Counted from the stretch's first letter, positions 16,208 through 24,775 are shown. The stretch is 64,000 nt of DNA from Bacteroidales bacterium (GCA_017480785.1 JAFURZ010000008.1:62001-126000); one strand, 5' to 3'. Notes: generated from the letters alone by a model not told the origin. Numbers and translations: made by a program.

Positions 16208-17324
16208 GTTGGAATATCTTAATTGCTCTGTTGAATATGCCATTGCACCAGGCCAATGTCAGACCGTAGTTGCTTACGGGTACACCGGCTTCGAGGGCTG
16301 GCAGCAGGCGGGCACGCACCTGCTGTGCCGTGATGACGCAGCCGCCACACTGGATGACGAGATTGTAAGTGGAGAGTGGAGCATGGAGGGAGGAGAGCGC
16401 ATCGCTTCCGGCAAGGATGTCGAACTGCAGGTCTTTGCCGGTGGCCTTGCGCAGGGCGGCGGGCAGTTTCACGCGGCCAATGTCTTCGCAGGTGACGTTG
16501 TGCGTGCAGCTTTCGAGCATCAGCACTCGGTCGCCGTCCCGCAGGTCGCCGATGGTCTGCGTGCCGCGCAGATACTCGTCGAAGAGTCCTTTCTGCCGCG
16601 CCAGCACGACGCTGAACGAGGTGAGCGGTACCGTGTCGGGCACCACCTCGGCCACCTGTCTGAAGGCCTGGCTGTCGGTGACCACCAATGCCGGCGGTTC
16701 CTTCAGTGTCGCCAGCGTTAACGGTAATTCCTCGGGTTGGCAGAAGAAAGCCTGTGCGTGGACGTCCATCAGGTCGCGCAGCACCTGCACCTGCGGCAGT
16801 ATCATACGTCCTTCGGGAGCCGACGAGTCGATGGGGGTGACCAGCACTACCGTGTCGCCCCGGCCAACCACGTCGCCCAGCAGTGTCCGTCCGCGGTAGG
16901 CGCTCTCCGGCAGCGAGGCTTTTATCTGTGCTATAAGAGCTTCCTTGTCGATGGGTTCGGCTTTGGTGCGGACCTTCAGCATCGGCGTGCCATGTTCTGT
17001 ACACCAGCGCTCCACGCGCTCCTCGGGCTCGCCCCATTCGGTGAAGAGCAGCAGTGCCAGGTCCACCTCGGCCAGTGCCGCCATGCTCTTCTCCACGCGC
17101 TGGCGCCCCAGCTCGCCTTCGTCGTCGATGCCGGCGGTGTCGATGAGCACCACGGGGCCGATGCCGCCGATTTCCATGCTCTTGCGCACGGGGTCGGTGG
17201 TGGTGCCGGCGGTGTCGCTGACTATGGCTATCTGCTGACCGGTCAGGTAGTTGACCATGGTGCTTTTGCCCACGTTGCGCCTTCCGAAGAAGCCGATGCG
17301 GGGTTTCAGTTCATTACCAATCAT
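16200..17324 (-). CDS. hydF: [FeFe]-hydrogenase maturation GTPase HydF
   Basis: 374-residue scaffold GTPase that assembles the 2Fe subcluster of the H-cluster with HydE and HydG. GTPase motifs are GRRNVGKST (P-loop), DTAGTTTDPV and IDTAGIDDEG. The C-terminal cluster-binding region has ESCTHNVTCEDIG and VIQCGGCVIT. The usual His before CGGC is Gln here. Four heptamers (16368-16395) add a few residues (SSLHAP) just before this motif. HydE, HydG and HydA are not in the window. The start MIGNELKPR lies only 5 bp after the -7 element, implying a leaderless transcript. Confidence 0.93.
   Translation of the reverse strand: MIGNELKPRIGFFGRRNVGKSTMVNYLTGQQIAIVSDTAGTTTDPVRKSMEIGGIGPVVLIDTAGIDDEGELGRQRVEKSMAALAEVDLALLLFTEWGEPEERVERWCTEHGTPMLKVRTKAEPIDKEALIAQIKASLPESAYRGRTLLGDVVGRGDTVVLVTPIDSSAPEGRMILPQVQVLRDLMDVHAQAFFCQPEELPLTLATLKEPPALVVTDSQAFRQVAEVVPDTVPLTSFSVVLARQKGLFDEYLRGTQTIGDLRDGDRVLMLESCTHNVTCEDIGRVKLPAALRKATGKDLQFDILAGSDALSSLHAPLSTYNLVIQCGGCVITAQQVRARLLPALEAGVPVSNYGLTLAWCNGIFNRAIKIFQHD
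16368..16395. repeat. Heptamer array inside hydF
   Basis: Four 7-bp units AGTGGAG, AGTGGAG, CATGGAG and GGAGGAG are read within the coding frame and encode the SSLHAPLS region, which appears longer than in typical HydF sequences. Confidence 0.6.
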
Positions 17325-17328
17325 GCTG

Positions 17329-17336
17329 CAAAAATA
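17329..17336 (-). promoter_or_regulatory. -7 element TATTTTTG directly upstream of hydF
   Basis: The -7 element ends 4 bp before the hydF ATG. With the usual spacing of about 5-7 bp to the start site, transcription would begin at or beside the initiation codon. Confidence 0.55.
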
Positions 17337-17497
17337 CAAAATAATATCCACGCGCACGCGAAAAGTTATCAACTGCATGGTTAATCCTTTCTTGCAGCAG
17401 GTTATCTCCCTGTCGTCCACCCCCCGGGGTGGAGCACATGTGGAGGGGGTGTGGAGGGGATGTGGAGAGGAGGTGGTGATGTGTCGATAAAAAATCG

Positions 17498-17505
17498 TAT
17501 CTTTG
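17498..17505 (+). promoter_or_regulatory. -7 element TATCTTTG of the DUF4919-like gene
   Basis: TATCTTTG matches the consensus, 21 bp before the chosen ATG at 17527. A TTG at 17503 lies within the element and is not a credible start. Confidence 0.6.
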
Positions 17506-17526
17506 CCGATGAAAAAAGATGGAGAT

Positions 17527-18009
17527 ATGAAACGGTTTTTGTTGATAACGGCTTTGCTGATAGTTTGTTGTGCTTCCATGGCGCAGGAGGGAGGGCGCAC
17601 GCTGAAACCCAACTACCGCAAGATTGCGCGGGTGGTGAGGTCGGCAGCGAGCCCCTACTACCTCGACTCGCTTGAGGTGCGCTTTTCCGAATGCGACACG
17701 GCGATGACTGTCGACCATTTCCGTTGCCTCTACTATGGCGGCACGGAGGGCATGTTGACTGCGGCGCATAGCGCCCACCGGGGCCTTTCCGGCCGTTTCG
17801 GCCTCCACTCGCGGCAGGCGGGTGCGGCCTGGTGGCACTACCAGATGCTGCTTTCGGCGGTGTGGAGCACAGGCGACGGCAGCAAACGCCGTCCGCTGTA
17901 CGTCACGTCGCTGTCCGATGCCGTCACGGCGGCCACCGATTTCGGAGCCCCGTTGTGGTTCAAGATCAAGGGGAAGTGTCGCAAGGTCAACGCAGCTCCA
18001 CAACCGTGA
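17527..18009 (+). CDS. Exported DUF4919-like protein
   Basis: 160 residues with signal peptide MKRFLLITALLIVCCASMAQ. The segment YYLDSLEVRFSECDTAMTVDHFRCLYYGG, split by short turns, resembles the 'YxxLxxxFxxGDTSLTxxEYRxLYYG' core of the Bacteroidetes DUF4919 family. The C-terminal STGDGSKRRPLYVTSLSDAV and APLWFKIKG fit the family's second half. Function is unknown. It is shorter than I would expect for the family. The 3' end overlaps the convergent mutS2 end by 23 bp. Divergent from hydF. Confidence 0.55.
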   Translation: MKRFLLITALLIVCCASMAQEGGRTLKPNYRKIARVVRSAASPYYLDSLEVRFSECDTAMTVDHFRCLYYGGTEGMLTAAHSAHRGLSGRFGLHSRQAGAAWWHYQMLLSAVWSTGDGSKRRPLYVTSLSDAVTAATDFGAPLWFKIKGKCRKVNAAPQP

Positions 18010-20437
18010 TGCCGGCGCCGCCGAGCTCCAGTTTCTCGGGGTGGAAGGTGCGCACGTCGTGCATGGCTTTCAGCTCCTGCTGGATGACCTGCATCAGGAT
18101 GCCGTAGCCCTTGCCGTGCAGTATGCGCACTTCTTTCTCGCTGAGCAGCAAGGCGGTGTCCAGGAATTGATGCAGCTCGGCGATGGCCTCCTCTGCACGG
18201 TGGCCGCGCAGGTCGAGGGTGGGGTTGAAGTGGATGCGCTTCTCGTTGATGTCGTCGTAGATGCCGCGGCTGATGTTCACCGGTCGCTTGTCGGTGGGGA
18301 TTTTCTGCTTGGCGGTGGCGGAGAGCCGGCCGAGGGGAATGGTCATACGGATGCTGTTGCTTTCCACCACGGCTTTCTTGCCCTTGATTTCCACCACTTG
18401 TCCGTAGGTTTCCTCTCCGTCGATACGGACAATGGAGCCTACCAATACAGGCATATCTTTTTCTCTATCAGAGCTAAAGGAACTTTCAGAAGACTTACGT
18501 TTTTCTTTTTGTTCTTTTAGTTCTAATTGAGCTTTGATATTCAACTCTGTTGCTTCGGCTAGGCGGGCGCGGGCCTGCTGGGTGGCCTCTTTCTCGGCCT
18601 TGGCACTCTTGATGTCGCTGATGGTGCGCTCCACGGTGCGGTTGGCGTCGGCGAGAATCTGCTGCGCCTCGCGACGGGCGCCGCCTATGATTTCGTGGCG
18701 GCGGGCCTGCAGGTTGTCGTTGAGGCGCTGGTATTTTTCGGTCACCTCGGCCAGGAACTCGTCGGCCACGCGCAACTCCTCTTTCTTGCGTTCTATTTCC
18801 TTCTTGTCGAGTTCGAGCTGCTGCAGCTGGTGCTCGAAATTGAGTTGCTCCCGCCCCACCATCACACCGGCCCGGTCAAGTATCTCTTTCGGGAAGCCGA
18901 TGCTTTCTGCAATCTCGAAGGCGAAACTGCTGCCGGGATGACCTATGCTGAGGCGGTAGAGGGGGCGCATGGCTGCGGTGTCGAAAAGCATGGCGCCGTT
19001 GACCACTCCGTGTAGCCGGTCGGCCAGCAGCTTGAGGTCGGCGAAGTGGGTGGTCACCACGCCGAAACAACCTTTCTTGTGGAGTTCCTCCAGCACTGCC
19101 TCGGCGATGGCGCAACCCGAACGCGGCTCGGTGCCGCCTCCCAGCTCGTCGAGCAGGAAGAGGGTCGTCCCGTCGGCTGACCCGATGAGGGTCTTCATGT
19201 TCTGGAGGTGGGACGTGTAGGTCGAAAGGTCGTTGTCTATAGACTGCTGGTCGCCGATGTCGATGAAGATGCTCCCGAAAAGACCGCACTCCGACGTGGG
19301 GCGCAGCGGTACCGGCATGCCGCATTGCAGCATGTACTGTATCAGCCCCACTGCTTTGAGCAGTACCGACTTGCCACCGGCGTTGGGTCCCGAGATGATT
19401 AAAATCCTGTGCTCCCCGTCAGCCCCATCTCCATTCAACTCAAGGTTGAACGGCACCACGCCTTCTTTCTTTTGCAGATAAAGCAGCGGGTGTCGGGCGT
19501 CGAACCAGTCGATGCGTGGCTCGGGGTGTAGGACGGGGACACTGGCGTTGAGCTCCACGCCCACACGGGCTTTGGCTCGCAGGAAGTCTATGCGGGCCAG
19601 GAAGCGATAGGCCTCGTCGAGCTGGGGCAGCAGGGGCCGCAGGCGGTCGCTGAAGGATAGCAGGATGCGCTGTATCTCGTGCCGCTCGTCAAAGTCCAAC
19701 TCCCGCAGGTCGTTGCCCAGCTCCACCACTTCGGCGGGTTCGACAAAAGCGGTGAGACGGGTGGCACTCTCGTCTTGTATCAGGCCTCGTATCTTGCGGC
19801 GATTGGTGGTGAGCAGCGGTATGACGGGTCGCCCGTCGCGGATGGTCACTTCGGCTCCTTCGGGAGCCCACCCTTCGCGCTTGGCACGTGCCAGAGTGTT
19901 GTTCACCTGAGCCTCCACTTCGGCGGCTTTGCGGGCTTTGGTGCGCCGTATCTCGGCCAGGGCCGGCGAGGCGTTGTCGTAGAGGTCCCCGTGGTCGTCG
20001 ATGAGTTTCCCCAGGAGCGAGTTGATGACGTTGAGTTGCGAACTCTTGCCGCCGTAGCCCAGCTCCACCTCGATGGCCAGGTTGCGCAGGGCCTCGTACT
20101 GCTGGTGCTCCTCGGCGGTGAAGAAAAGGTAGCATTCGCGGATGGTGCGCAGCGAAAGCTTCAGGTCGAAGAGGGCTTCGAGGGGAATGAAGGTATTGCC
20201 CACCCGCAGATGGGTGAGGGTGGGGGTGAGGTCGATGAAGTCCTGCTGCGGAAAGCTGCTCTCCATGAGTACAATCTGGCGCATCTCTTCCACAAACCGA
20301 AGCTCTCGGCTCAGTGCTTCATAGTCGTTCATAAAAGTCATCTGTGCAGCCATCTGCGCTGCCAGCGTGTTGGTGCACTCCTCCGCCACCATCTGGCGGA
20401 TGCGGTCGAAACCTAGTCTTTGTTCAATATTGGTCAT
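17987..20437 (-). CDS. mutS2: MutS2 family endonuclease/ATPase
   Basis: 816 residues. The core and lever helices precede the MutS-type ATPase: Walker A is ISGPNAGGKSVLLK, then STYTSHLQNM, Walker B FLLDELGGGTEP and THFADLK. A long coiled coil (KKEIERKKEELRVADEFL) follows, with a C-terminal Smr nuclease domain (LDLRGHRAEEAI, LHGKGYGIL). MutS2 acts on recombination intermediates or collided ribosomes, not on mismatches. A short AT-rich patch (about 18455-18540) encodes the basic/serine linker KEQKEKRKSSESSFSSD and stands out from the GC-rich gene. Last gene of a five-gene leftward operon. Confidence 0.94.
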   Translation of the reverse strand: MTNIEQRLGFDRIRQMVAEECTNTLAAQMAAQMTFMNDYEALSRELRFVEEMRQIVLMESSFPQQDFIDLTPTLTHLRVGNTFIPLEALFDLKLSLRTIRECYLFFTAEEHQQYEALRNLAIEVELGYGGKSSQLNVINSLLGKLIDDHGDLYDNASPALAEIRRTKARKAAEVEAQVNNTLARAKREGWAPEGAEVTIRDGRPVIPLLTTNRRKIRGLIQDESATRLTAFVEPAEVVELGNDLRELDFDERHEIQRILLSFSDRLRPLLPQLDEAYRFLARIDFLRAKARVGVELNASVPVLHPEPRIDWFDARHPLLYLQKKEGVVPFNLELNGDGADGEHRILIISGPNAGGKSVLLKAVGLIQYMLQCGMPVPLRPTSECGLFGSIFIDIGDQQSIDNDLSTYTSHLQNMKTLIGSADGTTLFLLDELGGGTEPRSGCAIAEAVLEELHKKGCFGVVTTHFADLKLLADRLHGVVNGAMLFDTAAMRPLYRLSIGHPGSSFAFEIAESIGFPKEILDRAGVMVGREQLNFEHQLQQLELDKKEIERKKEELRVADEFLAEVTEKYQRLNDNLQARRHEIIGGARREAQQILADANRTVERTISDIKSAKAEKEATQQARARLAEATELNIKAQLELKEQKEKRKSSESSFSSDREKDMPVLVGSIVRIDGEETYGQVVEIKGKKAVVESNSIRMTIPLGRLSATAKQKIPTDKRPVNISRGIYDDINEKRIHFNPTLDLRGHRAEEAIAELHQFLDTALLLSEKEVRILHGKGYGILMQVIQQELKAMHDVRTFHPEKLELGGAGITVVELR

Positions 20438-21217
20438 CTAGTCGAAGTCAAGGTAAAAGGGCCAGTGCTGCTGGAAGGTCGCGAGGGCATCCTTATTGAG
20501 GGTGGCACTGATGCACTGCTCCCCGTCGCCCTCGGCCACAACAATCCCCTTGTAGTTCACGGCGGCACTGTCGCCGGTGTAGAGTATGCCCTCCTGGTCT
20601 GTACCGATGCGGTTGCATCCTACGACGTAGCACAGGTTCTCGATGGCTCGTGCTTTGAGCAGGGTCGTCCACGCCTCGTGGCGGCTGCCGGGCCAGTTGG
20701 CACACACCAGCAGCAGGTCATATTGCAGTTCTCCGTTCTCCTCTGTCCGTACCTCGTTCCTCAGCCACTTGGGGAAGCGCAGGTCGTAGCAGACGGCGGG
20801 CTTGATGCGCCATCCTTTATACTCGAACACCGCCCGCTCGCTTCCACGGGTTATCTGGTCTGATTCCCCGCTGACGCGGAACGTGTGTGCTTTGTCGTAA
20901 TGGCCATGGGTGCCGTCAGGGTAGACCCAATGCAGGCGGTTGTAGCACCGCTCCCCCTCTTTCACCACCCATGTGCCGACAAACAGCAGTTGGTGTCTCT
21001 CCGCCATGCGGCGGGCCCATTCGAGGGTGGGACCATCAGGTGTCTCGGCCAGGGCCGACATGTGGTTGCCGAAACCCGTAGTGAATGTCTCGGGCACCAC
21101 GAAGATGTCGGTGTCCCTCCGAATGGAGCCGAGTTCCTCTTCCACCCTGCGGCGGTTGGCCTCAGGGTCGCCCCACGCTATGTATTGTTGATAGAAGGTG
21201 ATGTGAAGGTTATTCAT
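20438..21217 (-). CDS. Nitrilase-superfamily omega-amidase-like hydrolase
   Basis: 259 residues. The catalytic triad is visible: Glu in FVVPETFTTGF, Lys in HYDKAHTFR and Cys in PAVCYDLRFP. The family (YafV/Nit2-like) hydrolyses omega-amides such as alpha-ketoglutaramate, clearing products of glutamine transamination. It overlaps ribF by 8 bp upstream and abuts mutS2 downstream. The exact substrate is inferred from length and motifs only. Confidence 0.88.
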   Translation of the reverse strand: MNNLHITFYQQYIAWGDPEANRRRVEEELGSIRRDTDIFVVPETFTTGFGNHMSALAETPDGPTLEWARRMAERHQLLFVGTWVVKEGERCYNRLHWVYPDGTHGHYDKAHTFRVSGESDQITRGSERAVFEYKGWRIKPAVCYDLRFPKWLRNEVRTEENGELQYDLLLVCANWPGSRHEAWTTLLKARAIENLCYVVGCNRIGTDQEGILYTGDSAAVNYKGIVVAEGDGEQCISATLNKDALATFQQHWPFYLDFD

Positions 21218-22157
21218 ATTGGCGGCAGTCTTTAAGGTCGTGTGCTAATTGTTCCTGGAGTGCTTCGGCCGAGCTGAAGCGCATGATGTCGCGGAGGCGG
21301 TGGACGAACTCCACGGTGACCGTTTGCCCGTACAGGTCGCCGTCATAGCCAAGCAGGTGCACCTCGAGGGTCGGCCGTTCGATGCCAAAGGTGGGCATCG
21401 GCCCTAGGTTAGCCATTCCGAGGCTCCCCGCCTTCCACTGTTCACTCTTCACCTTCACGGCATACACCCCTTCCCGGGGCATCATCTTGCGTGTTCCCGC
21501 CAGGTCGATGTTGGCCGTCGGAAACCCCAGGCTGTGCCCCACGCCGCGGCCGTGACTCACCACGCCGCTCAGGCTATAGGGTCGCCCCAGCAGCGCCTGT
21601 GTCTCTTCCACGCGTCCCTCCTCCAGCGACGAACGTATGCGGCTCGAACTGATGGGTTCGCCCTCCAGCAGGAACGGCTCCCCGCGGTCGTAGTAAAAGC
21701 CCAGCTCGGAGGCCAGATGTGGCAACCGGTCGAAATCGTCGTCTGCCTTGCTCCCGAAGCGGCTGTCGTAGCCCAGCAGCAAGGCGCGCATGTTCAGCCG
21801 CTCATGCAGCAGGCGGGCCATCTGACAAGCCGTCAGGCGGGCTACCTCGGCAGTGAAGGGAAGTTCGGCCACATAGTGCACGCCCGCGGCCAACAGCAGC
21901 CGCTCGTGCTCCTCTGGGTCGTCAAGCCAGTACTCGCTCGTCCTCCTACCCAACACAAACGACGGATGGCTGGTCAGCGTAACCACCAGGCTCTTCATTC
22001 CACCCCCGGTGGATGAGGCCAGCGAGACCAACTGCTCCAGCAGCGCCTGGTGTCCGCGGTGCACCCCGTCGAACACCCCCAGCGTGACGGCCGTCGCCCC
22101 GTCCACAGCTTCCACGCGTCCTGCAGCACTATATAGTCTTATCGGTGGCAGTGTCAT
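21210..22157 (-). CDS. ribF: Bifunctional riboflavin kinase / FMN adenylyltransferase
   Basis: 315 residues, the usual RibF size. It makes FMN and then FAD. The N-terminal adenylyltransferase domain has GVFDGVHRGHQ and the ISSSRIRSSLEEG loop. The C-terminal kinase domain has GRGVGHSLGFPTANI and EVHLLGYDGDLYG. A stretch of heptamer-like DNA (21432-21458) encodes VKSEQWK in the kinase domain. It overlaps the outer-membrane gene upstream by 4 bp and the nitrilase downstream by 8 bp. Confidence 0.95.
   Translation of the reverse strand: MTLPPIRLYSAAGRVEAVDGATAVTLGVFDGVHRGHQALLEQLVSLASSTGGGMKSLVVTLTSHPSFVLGRRTSEYWLDDPEEHERLLLAAGVHYVAELPFTAEVARLTACQMARLLHERLNMRALLLGYDSRFGSKADDDFDRLPHLASELGFYYDRGEPFLLEGEPISSSRIRSSLEEGRVEETQALLGRPYSLSGVVSHGRGVGHSLGFPTANIDLAGTRKMMPREGVYAVKVKSEQWKAGSLGMANLGPMPTFGIERPTLEVHLLGYDGDLYGQTVTVEFVHRLRDIMRFSSAEALQEQLAHDLKDCRQYE
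21432..21458. repeat. Heptamer-like array inside ribF
   Basis: Roughly 7-bp periodic units CTTCCAC, TGTTCAC and TCTTCAC, with a fourth partial copy, lie in frame within the kinase domain coding sequence and encode the KSEQWK segment. Confidence 0.45.
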
Positions 22158-23326
22158 AGCGTGGGATTAATGTGTATGTAGGCCCCGAGGGTATAGCTCG
22201 TCTCCACTCCGCGTTCCACCTTCGGATAGCCCGGTCGGTCGCCGCTGAATGGCAGGTATATGTACAGCAGACCGGCAAACATCACCGAATACAATTTGCT
22301 CCACCGGCTCGCCGTGTAGGCAGTGTGCAGGGTGACCACGTCCATGCGGTCCAGCGTCAGCCCCGGTGTGTTGGCCGAGACATTGGAGTAGTGCGGGCTG
22401 CCCAGCAGCGGCACGAACGCCTCGCCTCGCCAGAACGAACACTCCGCCAGCAGTCCGAAATCCCATTCCGCGCGCACCAGTCCGTAGAGCCCCCAGCCGT
22501 TGTCGAACTCCCGCGGCGCCGCCTCCGTGGCCTTGCTCCACAGATGGTGATAGTTCATCTTGCGGAGGTATCCCATTGCGTGCACCTCAGCCTCCAGCCG
22601 TGCCTTCCCCACGCGGTGACCCACGCCTATTCCCACCGAGCCGTTACCCGTGTTGCACACCGGCATTGTGTCGGCCAGCGACTGGCCACCATTATGCTGC
22701 GCCACCGCATGCAGCGGCAGGTACAAATTCCATTGGCCGAGGCCGAAAGCGCCCCTCGCCGATACCCCGCCGACAATACGTTCCTGCACCGGACTGCCCA
22801 GCCAGATGAAATTCCGCCAGTCGACCCATGCGTCGGCGTTGAAGTTGCCCGCGTCTACCAGCAGCTGTGCGCCGGCCTCGGGGTCGGCCGTGATGCCTCG
22901 CTCGGGATTATAGAGCGGACGGGGCAGCCCGTGGCCTGTATTCTCCAGGTTGCCCAGCACCATGTTCAGCCACGGCAGCAGCCGTACCTTCGCCCGCAGC
23001 CACGGCCGCAGGTGCAGCGGGCTCGCCGTCGTGTCGTCGTAGGCCGCGATGCCTTCGTAAGTCACCCCCGCAGGGTAGCGGCTTGCACCCCAGTAGTAGA
23101 GCCAGTTCAGGCCCCCTTCGACCCGCACACGGCTGTCGGGACTCCACACCACCTTCGAGCGCAGCACGAACCCCGGCAGGGTGCTCCCGTTCACCTTCTC
23201 GCCGCTGAACTCGTTGTTGTGGAAAAACAGCAAGGCCTCGGGATTGAAGCGGAAGGCGGTGTCTTGCGCCCTGACGCCCCCTCCGAGGGCGAGCAGCCCT
23301 AGCAGACAGGCGAGGAGTCGCTTCAT
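22154..23326 (-). CDS. Outer-membrane beta-barrel-like protein, function unknown
   Basis: 390 residues beginning MKRLLACLLGLLALGGGVRAQ, a clear signal peptide. The rest alternates aromatic and hydrophobic residues with short turns (VRVEGGLNWLYYWGASRYP, GLYGLVRAEWDFGLLAECSFW, LYSVMFAGLLYIYLPF) and ends near YTLGAYIHINPTL, which suggests an outer-membrane barrel. I do not recognise the family. The start is fixed by an ATGA overlap with the TlpA-like gene; a longer upstream reading is out of context. It is coupled to ribF downstream. Confidence 0.7.
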   Translation of the reverse strand: MKRLLACLLGLLALGGGVRAQDTAFRFNPEALLFFHNNEFSGEKVNGSTLPGFVLRSKVVWSPDSRVRVEGGLNWLYYWGASRYPAGVTYEGIAAYDDTTASPLHLRPWLRAKVRLLPWLNMVLGNLENTGHGLPRPLYNPERGITADPEAGAQLLVDAGNFNADAWVDWRNFIWLGSPVQERIVGGVSARGAFGLGQWNLYLPLHAVAQHNGGQSLADTMPVCNTGNGSVGIGVGHRVGKARLEAEVHAMGYLRKMNYHHLWSKATEAAPREFDNGWGLYGLVRAEWDFGLLAECSFWRGEAFVPLLGSPHYSNVSANTPGLTLDRMDVVTLHTAYTASRWSKLYSVMFAGLLYIYLPFSGDRPGYPKVERGVETSYTLGAYIHINPTL

Positions 23327-24432
23327 CTCTTGAGTGCCTTGACGACGGCCTCCTCGATGGCTGCTCCCCTCAGGTCTCGCGCCAGGATGGTGCCGTCTTT
23401 GTCGATAAGTATGATTTGCGGTATGCCGTCCACACCGTAGGCGTCGGTAGCCGTCCGGGTGCTGTCCACCACCTGCGGGTACTTCACGCCCAGGTCGGCC
23501 ATGGCTTTCCCATGCGCCGCCTTGCGCTCCTCCGCGCTCCCGCGCTCCCACACGTTCACACCCACAATCATCAACCCCTTGCCCTCGTATTTCTTCCACA
23601 GCGGCACCATGTTGTCGCGTATCTCATTGCGGCAGGGGCCACACCACGAAGCCCAGAAGTCCACCAGTGCCACCTTGCCGTCGATAAGGTCGCTCAGCCG
23701 GCCGTCCACTCCCTCGATGTCCGTGTAGTGGTGTCCCACCGACGTCGCGTCCAACGCCCGCAGCTGTCCCAGTTTCCGCTGCACCGACTCGTGTCCGGCC
23801 ACCATCGGGATGGCCTCGCTCACCACCTTCTCGAACTCGCCGTAGTCCAGGTCGTCGGTCCTGACGATGGCCTGCATGGCATGCAGGGCGAGTACGTTGT
23901 CGTGGTTTCCGTCGTACAGCTTCCAGCTTGCGTCAATCACCTTTGCCATGCCCACCGAGTCAATGCTGTCAAGCATCCGCTCGGCCTCGGCGCGCTCGGC
24001 CGCGTCTTTGGTCGTGTAGTACACGGCCATGTAGGCCTCCATCTCGTCATACATCGCCGACAGGTCGGTCGCTTCCGTGTAGGCCTGCAGCTGCTCGTTC
24101 AGCGGTGTGCCTCCCACGCTGTCGCCTTTGAGGACGATGGTGCCGGGCTCCACCACAAAGGCGCTGAAGATGGCCTGGGTGGTGGCTCCCTCGACCAAGG
24201 CCATCCACGGCTCATCCACACTGCCCCTCATCGTGTAACGCCCGTCGGTCACCACGCAGCTATCCACTATCATGCTCGCATCTTCCCCGTACAGGTTGTA
24301 CATGTAGACCCGCTCCCCGTTCAGCGCCGGGTCCTCCACGCTGCCGCTGATGGTGAATTGGTTCTTGTTCCCGCAACTCGCCATCAAGGCTATAAGCGTT
24401 GCAGCACAGACGATTAGAATGCTTCTATTCAT
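23323..24432 (-). CDS. TlpA-like thioredoxin-fold lipoprotein with DUF4369-type N-terminus
   Basis: 369 residues with lipobox LMASC. An N-terminal beta-rich domain (FTISGSVEDPALNGERVYMYNL, RYTMRGSVDEP) of the DUF4369 type is followed by a helical linker and a C-terminal TlpA/ResA thioredoxin domain with active site WASWCGPCRNE and cis-proline loop GVDGIPQIILID. It is expected in the periplasm as a thiol-disulfide reductase, a common Bacteroidetes architecture. It is the first gene of the operon running to mutS2, with a -7 element 26 bp upstream. Confidence 0.9.
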   Translation of the reverse strand: MNRSILIVCAATLIALMASCGNKNQFTISGSVEDPALNGERVYMYNLYGEDASMIVDSCVVTDGRYTMRGSVDEPWMALVEGATTQAIFSAFVVEPGTIVLKGDSVGGTPLNEQLQAYTEATDLSAMYDEMEAYMAVYYTTKDAAERAEAERMLDSIDSVGMAKVIDASWKLYDGNHDNVLALHAMQAIVRTDDLDYGEFEKVVSEAIPMVAGHESVQRKLGQLRALDATSVGHHYTDIEGVDGRLSDLIDGKVALVDFWASWCGPCRNEIRDNMVPLWKKYEGKGLMIVGVNVWERGSAEERKAAHGKAMADLGVKYPQVVDSTRTATDAYGVDGIPQIILIDKDGTILARDLRGAAIEEAVVKALKR

Positions 24433-24457
24433 GTTCCAGGTATTTAATTTTAAACTG

Positions 24458-24465
24458 CAAAGATA
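24458..24465 (-). promoter_or_regulatory. -7 element TATCTTTG of the TlpA-like operon
   Basis: The reverse strand reads TATCTTTG followed by C, with a T-run ending TTTG a short way upstream. No TTTG is seen at the ideal 19-bp distance. Confidence 0.55.
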
Positions 24466-24521
24466 CGCAAAAAAACGAATTCGCTCCCTTCTTCCGCCAT
24501 TTTTCTGTTATTGTTTCTCTG

Positions 24522-24560
24522 CTGTTCTTTTACTGTTCCTTTACTTTTGTAAAAGAACAA
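24522..24560. repeat. Imperfect palindrome of GTTCTTTTACT units
   Basis: Two 11-bp units (CTGTTCTTTTA, CTGTTCCTTTA) are followed by a 4-nt TTTT loop and GTAAAAGAACA. The 367-bp gap 24433-24799 contains this palindrome, the element at 24649-24731 and two divergent promoters; no gene is seen there. Confidence 0.7.
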
Positions 24561-24648
24561 GGGTTAATCAATTGAAAACCATTATGGAAAAACATGCACT
24601 TTGTTCTACTCGCCCTGCTTTCCATTCCCCACATCCTCAGGGTTTTCA

Positions 24649-24731
24649 ACTACAGTTCAACTTGCGTTTTACGGTAGTATTACGCTTTTTTCAAGTTGAA
24701 CTGGAGTCGAACTACCGTAATACTACCGTAG
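24649..24731. repeat. Composite inverted-repeat element with ACGGTAGTATTACG arms
   Basis: Order: ACTACAGTTCAACTTG, ACGGTAGTATTACG, its near-complementary CAAGTTGAACTGGAGT, then CTACCGTAATACTACCGTAG-type arm. The same two modules recur at 36561-36653. CCCCACATCCTC, a flank shared with the 32 kb and 48 kb elements, occurs at about 24627-24638. Confidence 0.8.
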
Positions 24732-24743
24732 AAATAATTATTT

Positions 24744-24775
24744 TTTGACGGTGTCAGTTTTTTTCTATACCTTTG
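24744..24775 (+). promoter_or_regulatory. Bacteroidetes-type promoter of gene 24800
   Basis: TTTG (24744-24747), a 20-bp spacer, then TACCTTTG (24768-24775). The start codon follows 24 bp downstream. Confidence 0.7.

Noticed and set aside
17410-17480. G-rich tract with repeated GTGGAGG in the hydF upstream region
   Set aside because: Loose, imperfect periodicity and no defined unit or partner; not strong enough to call a repeat or regulatory element.
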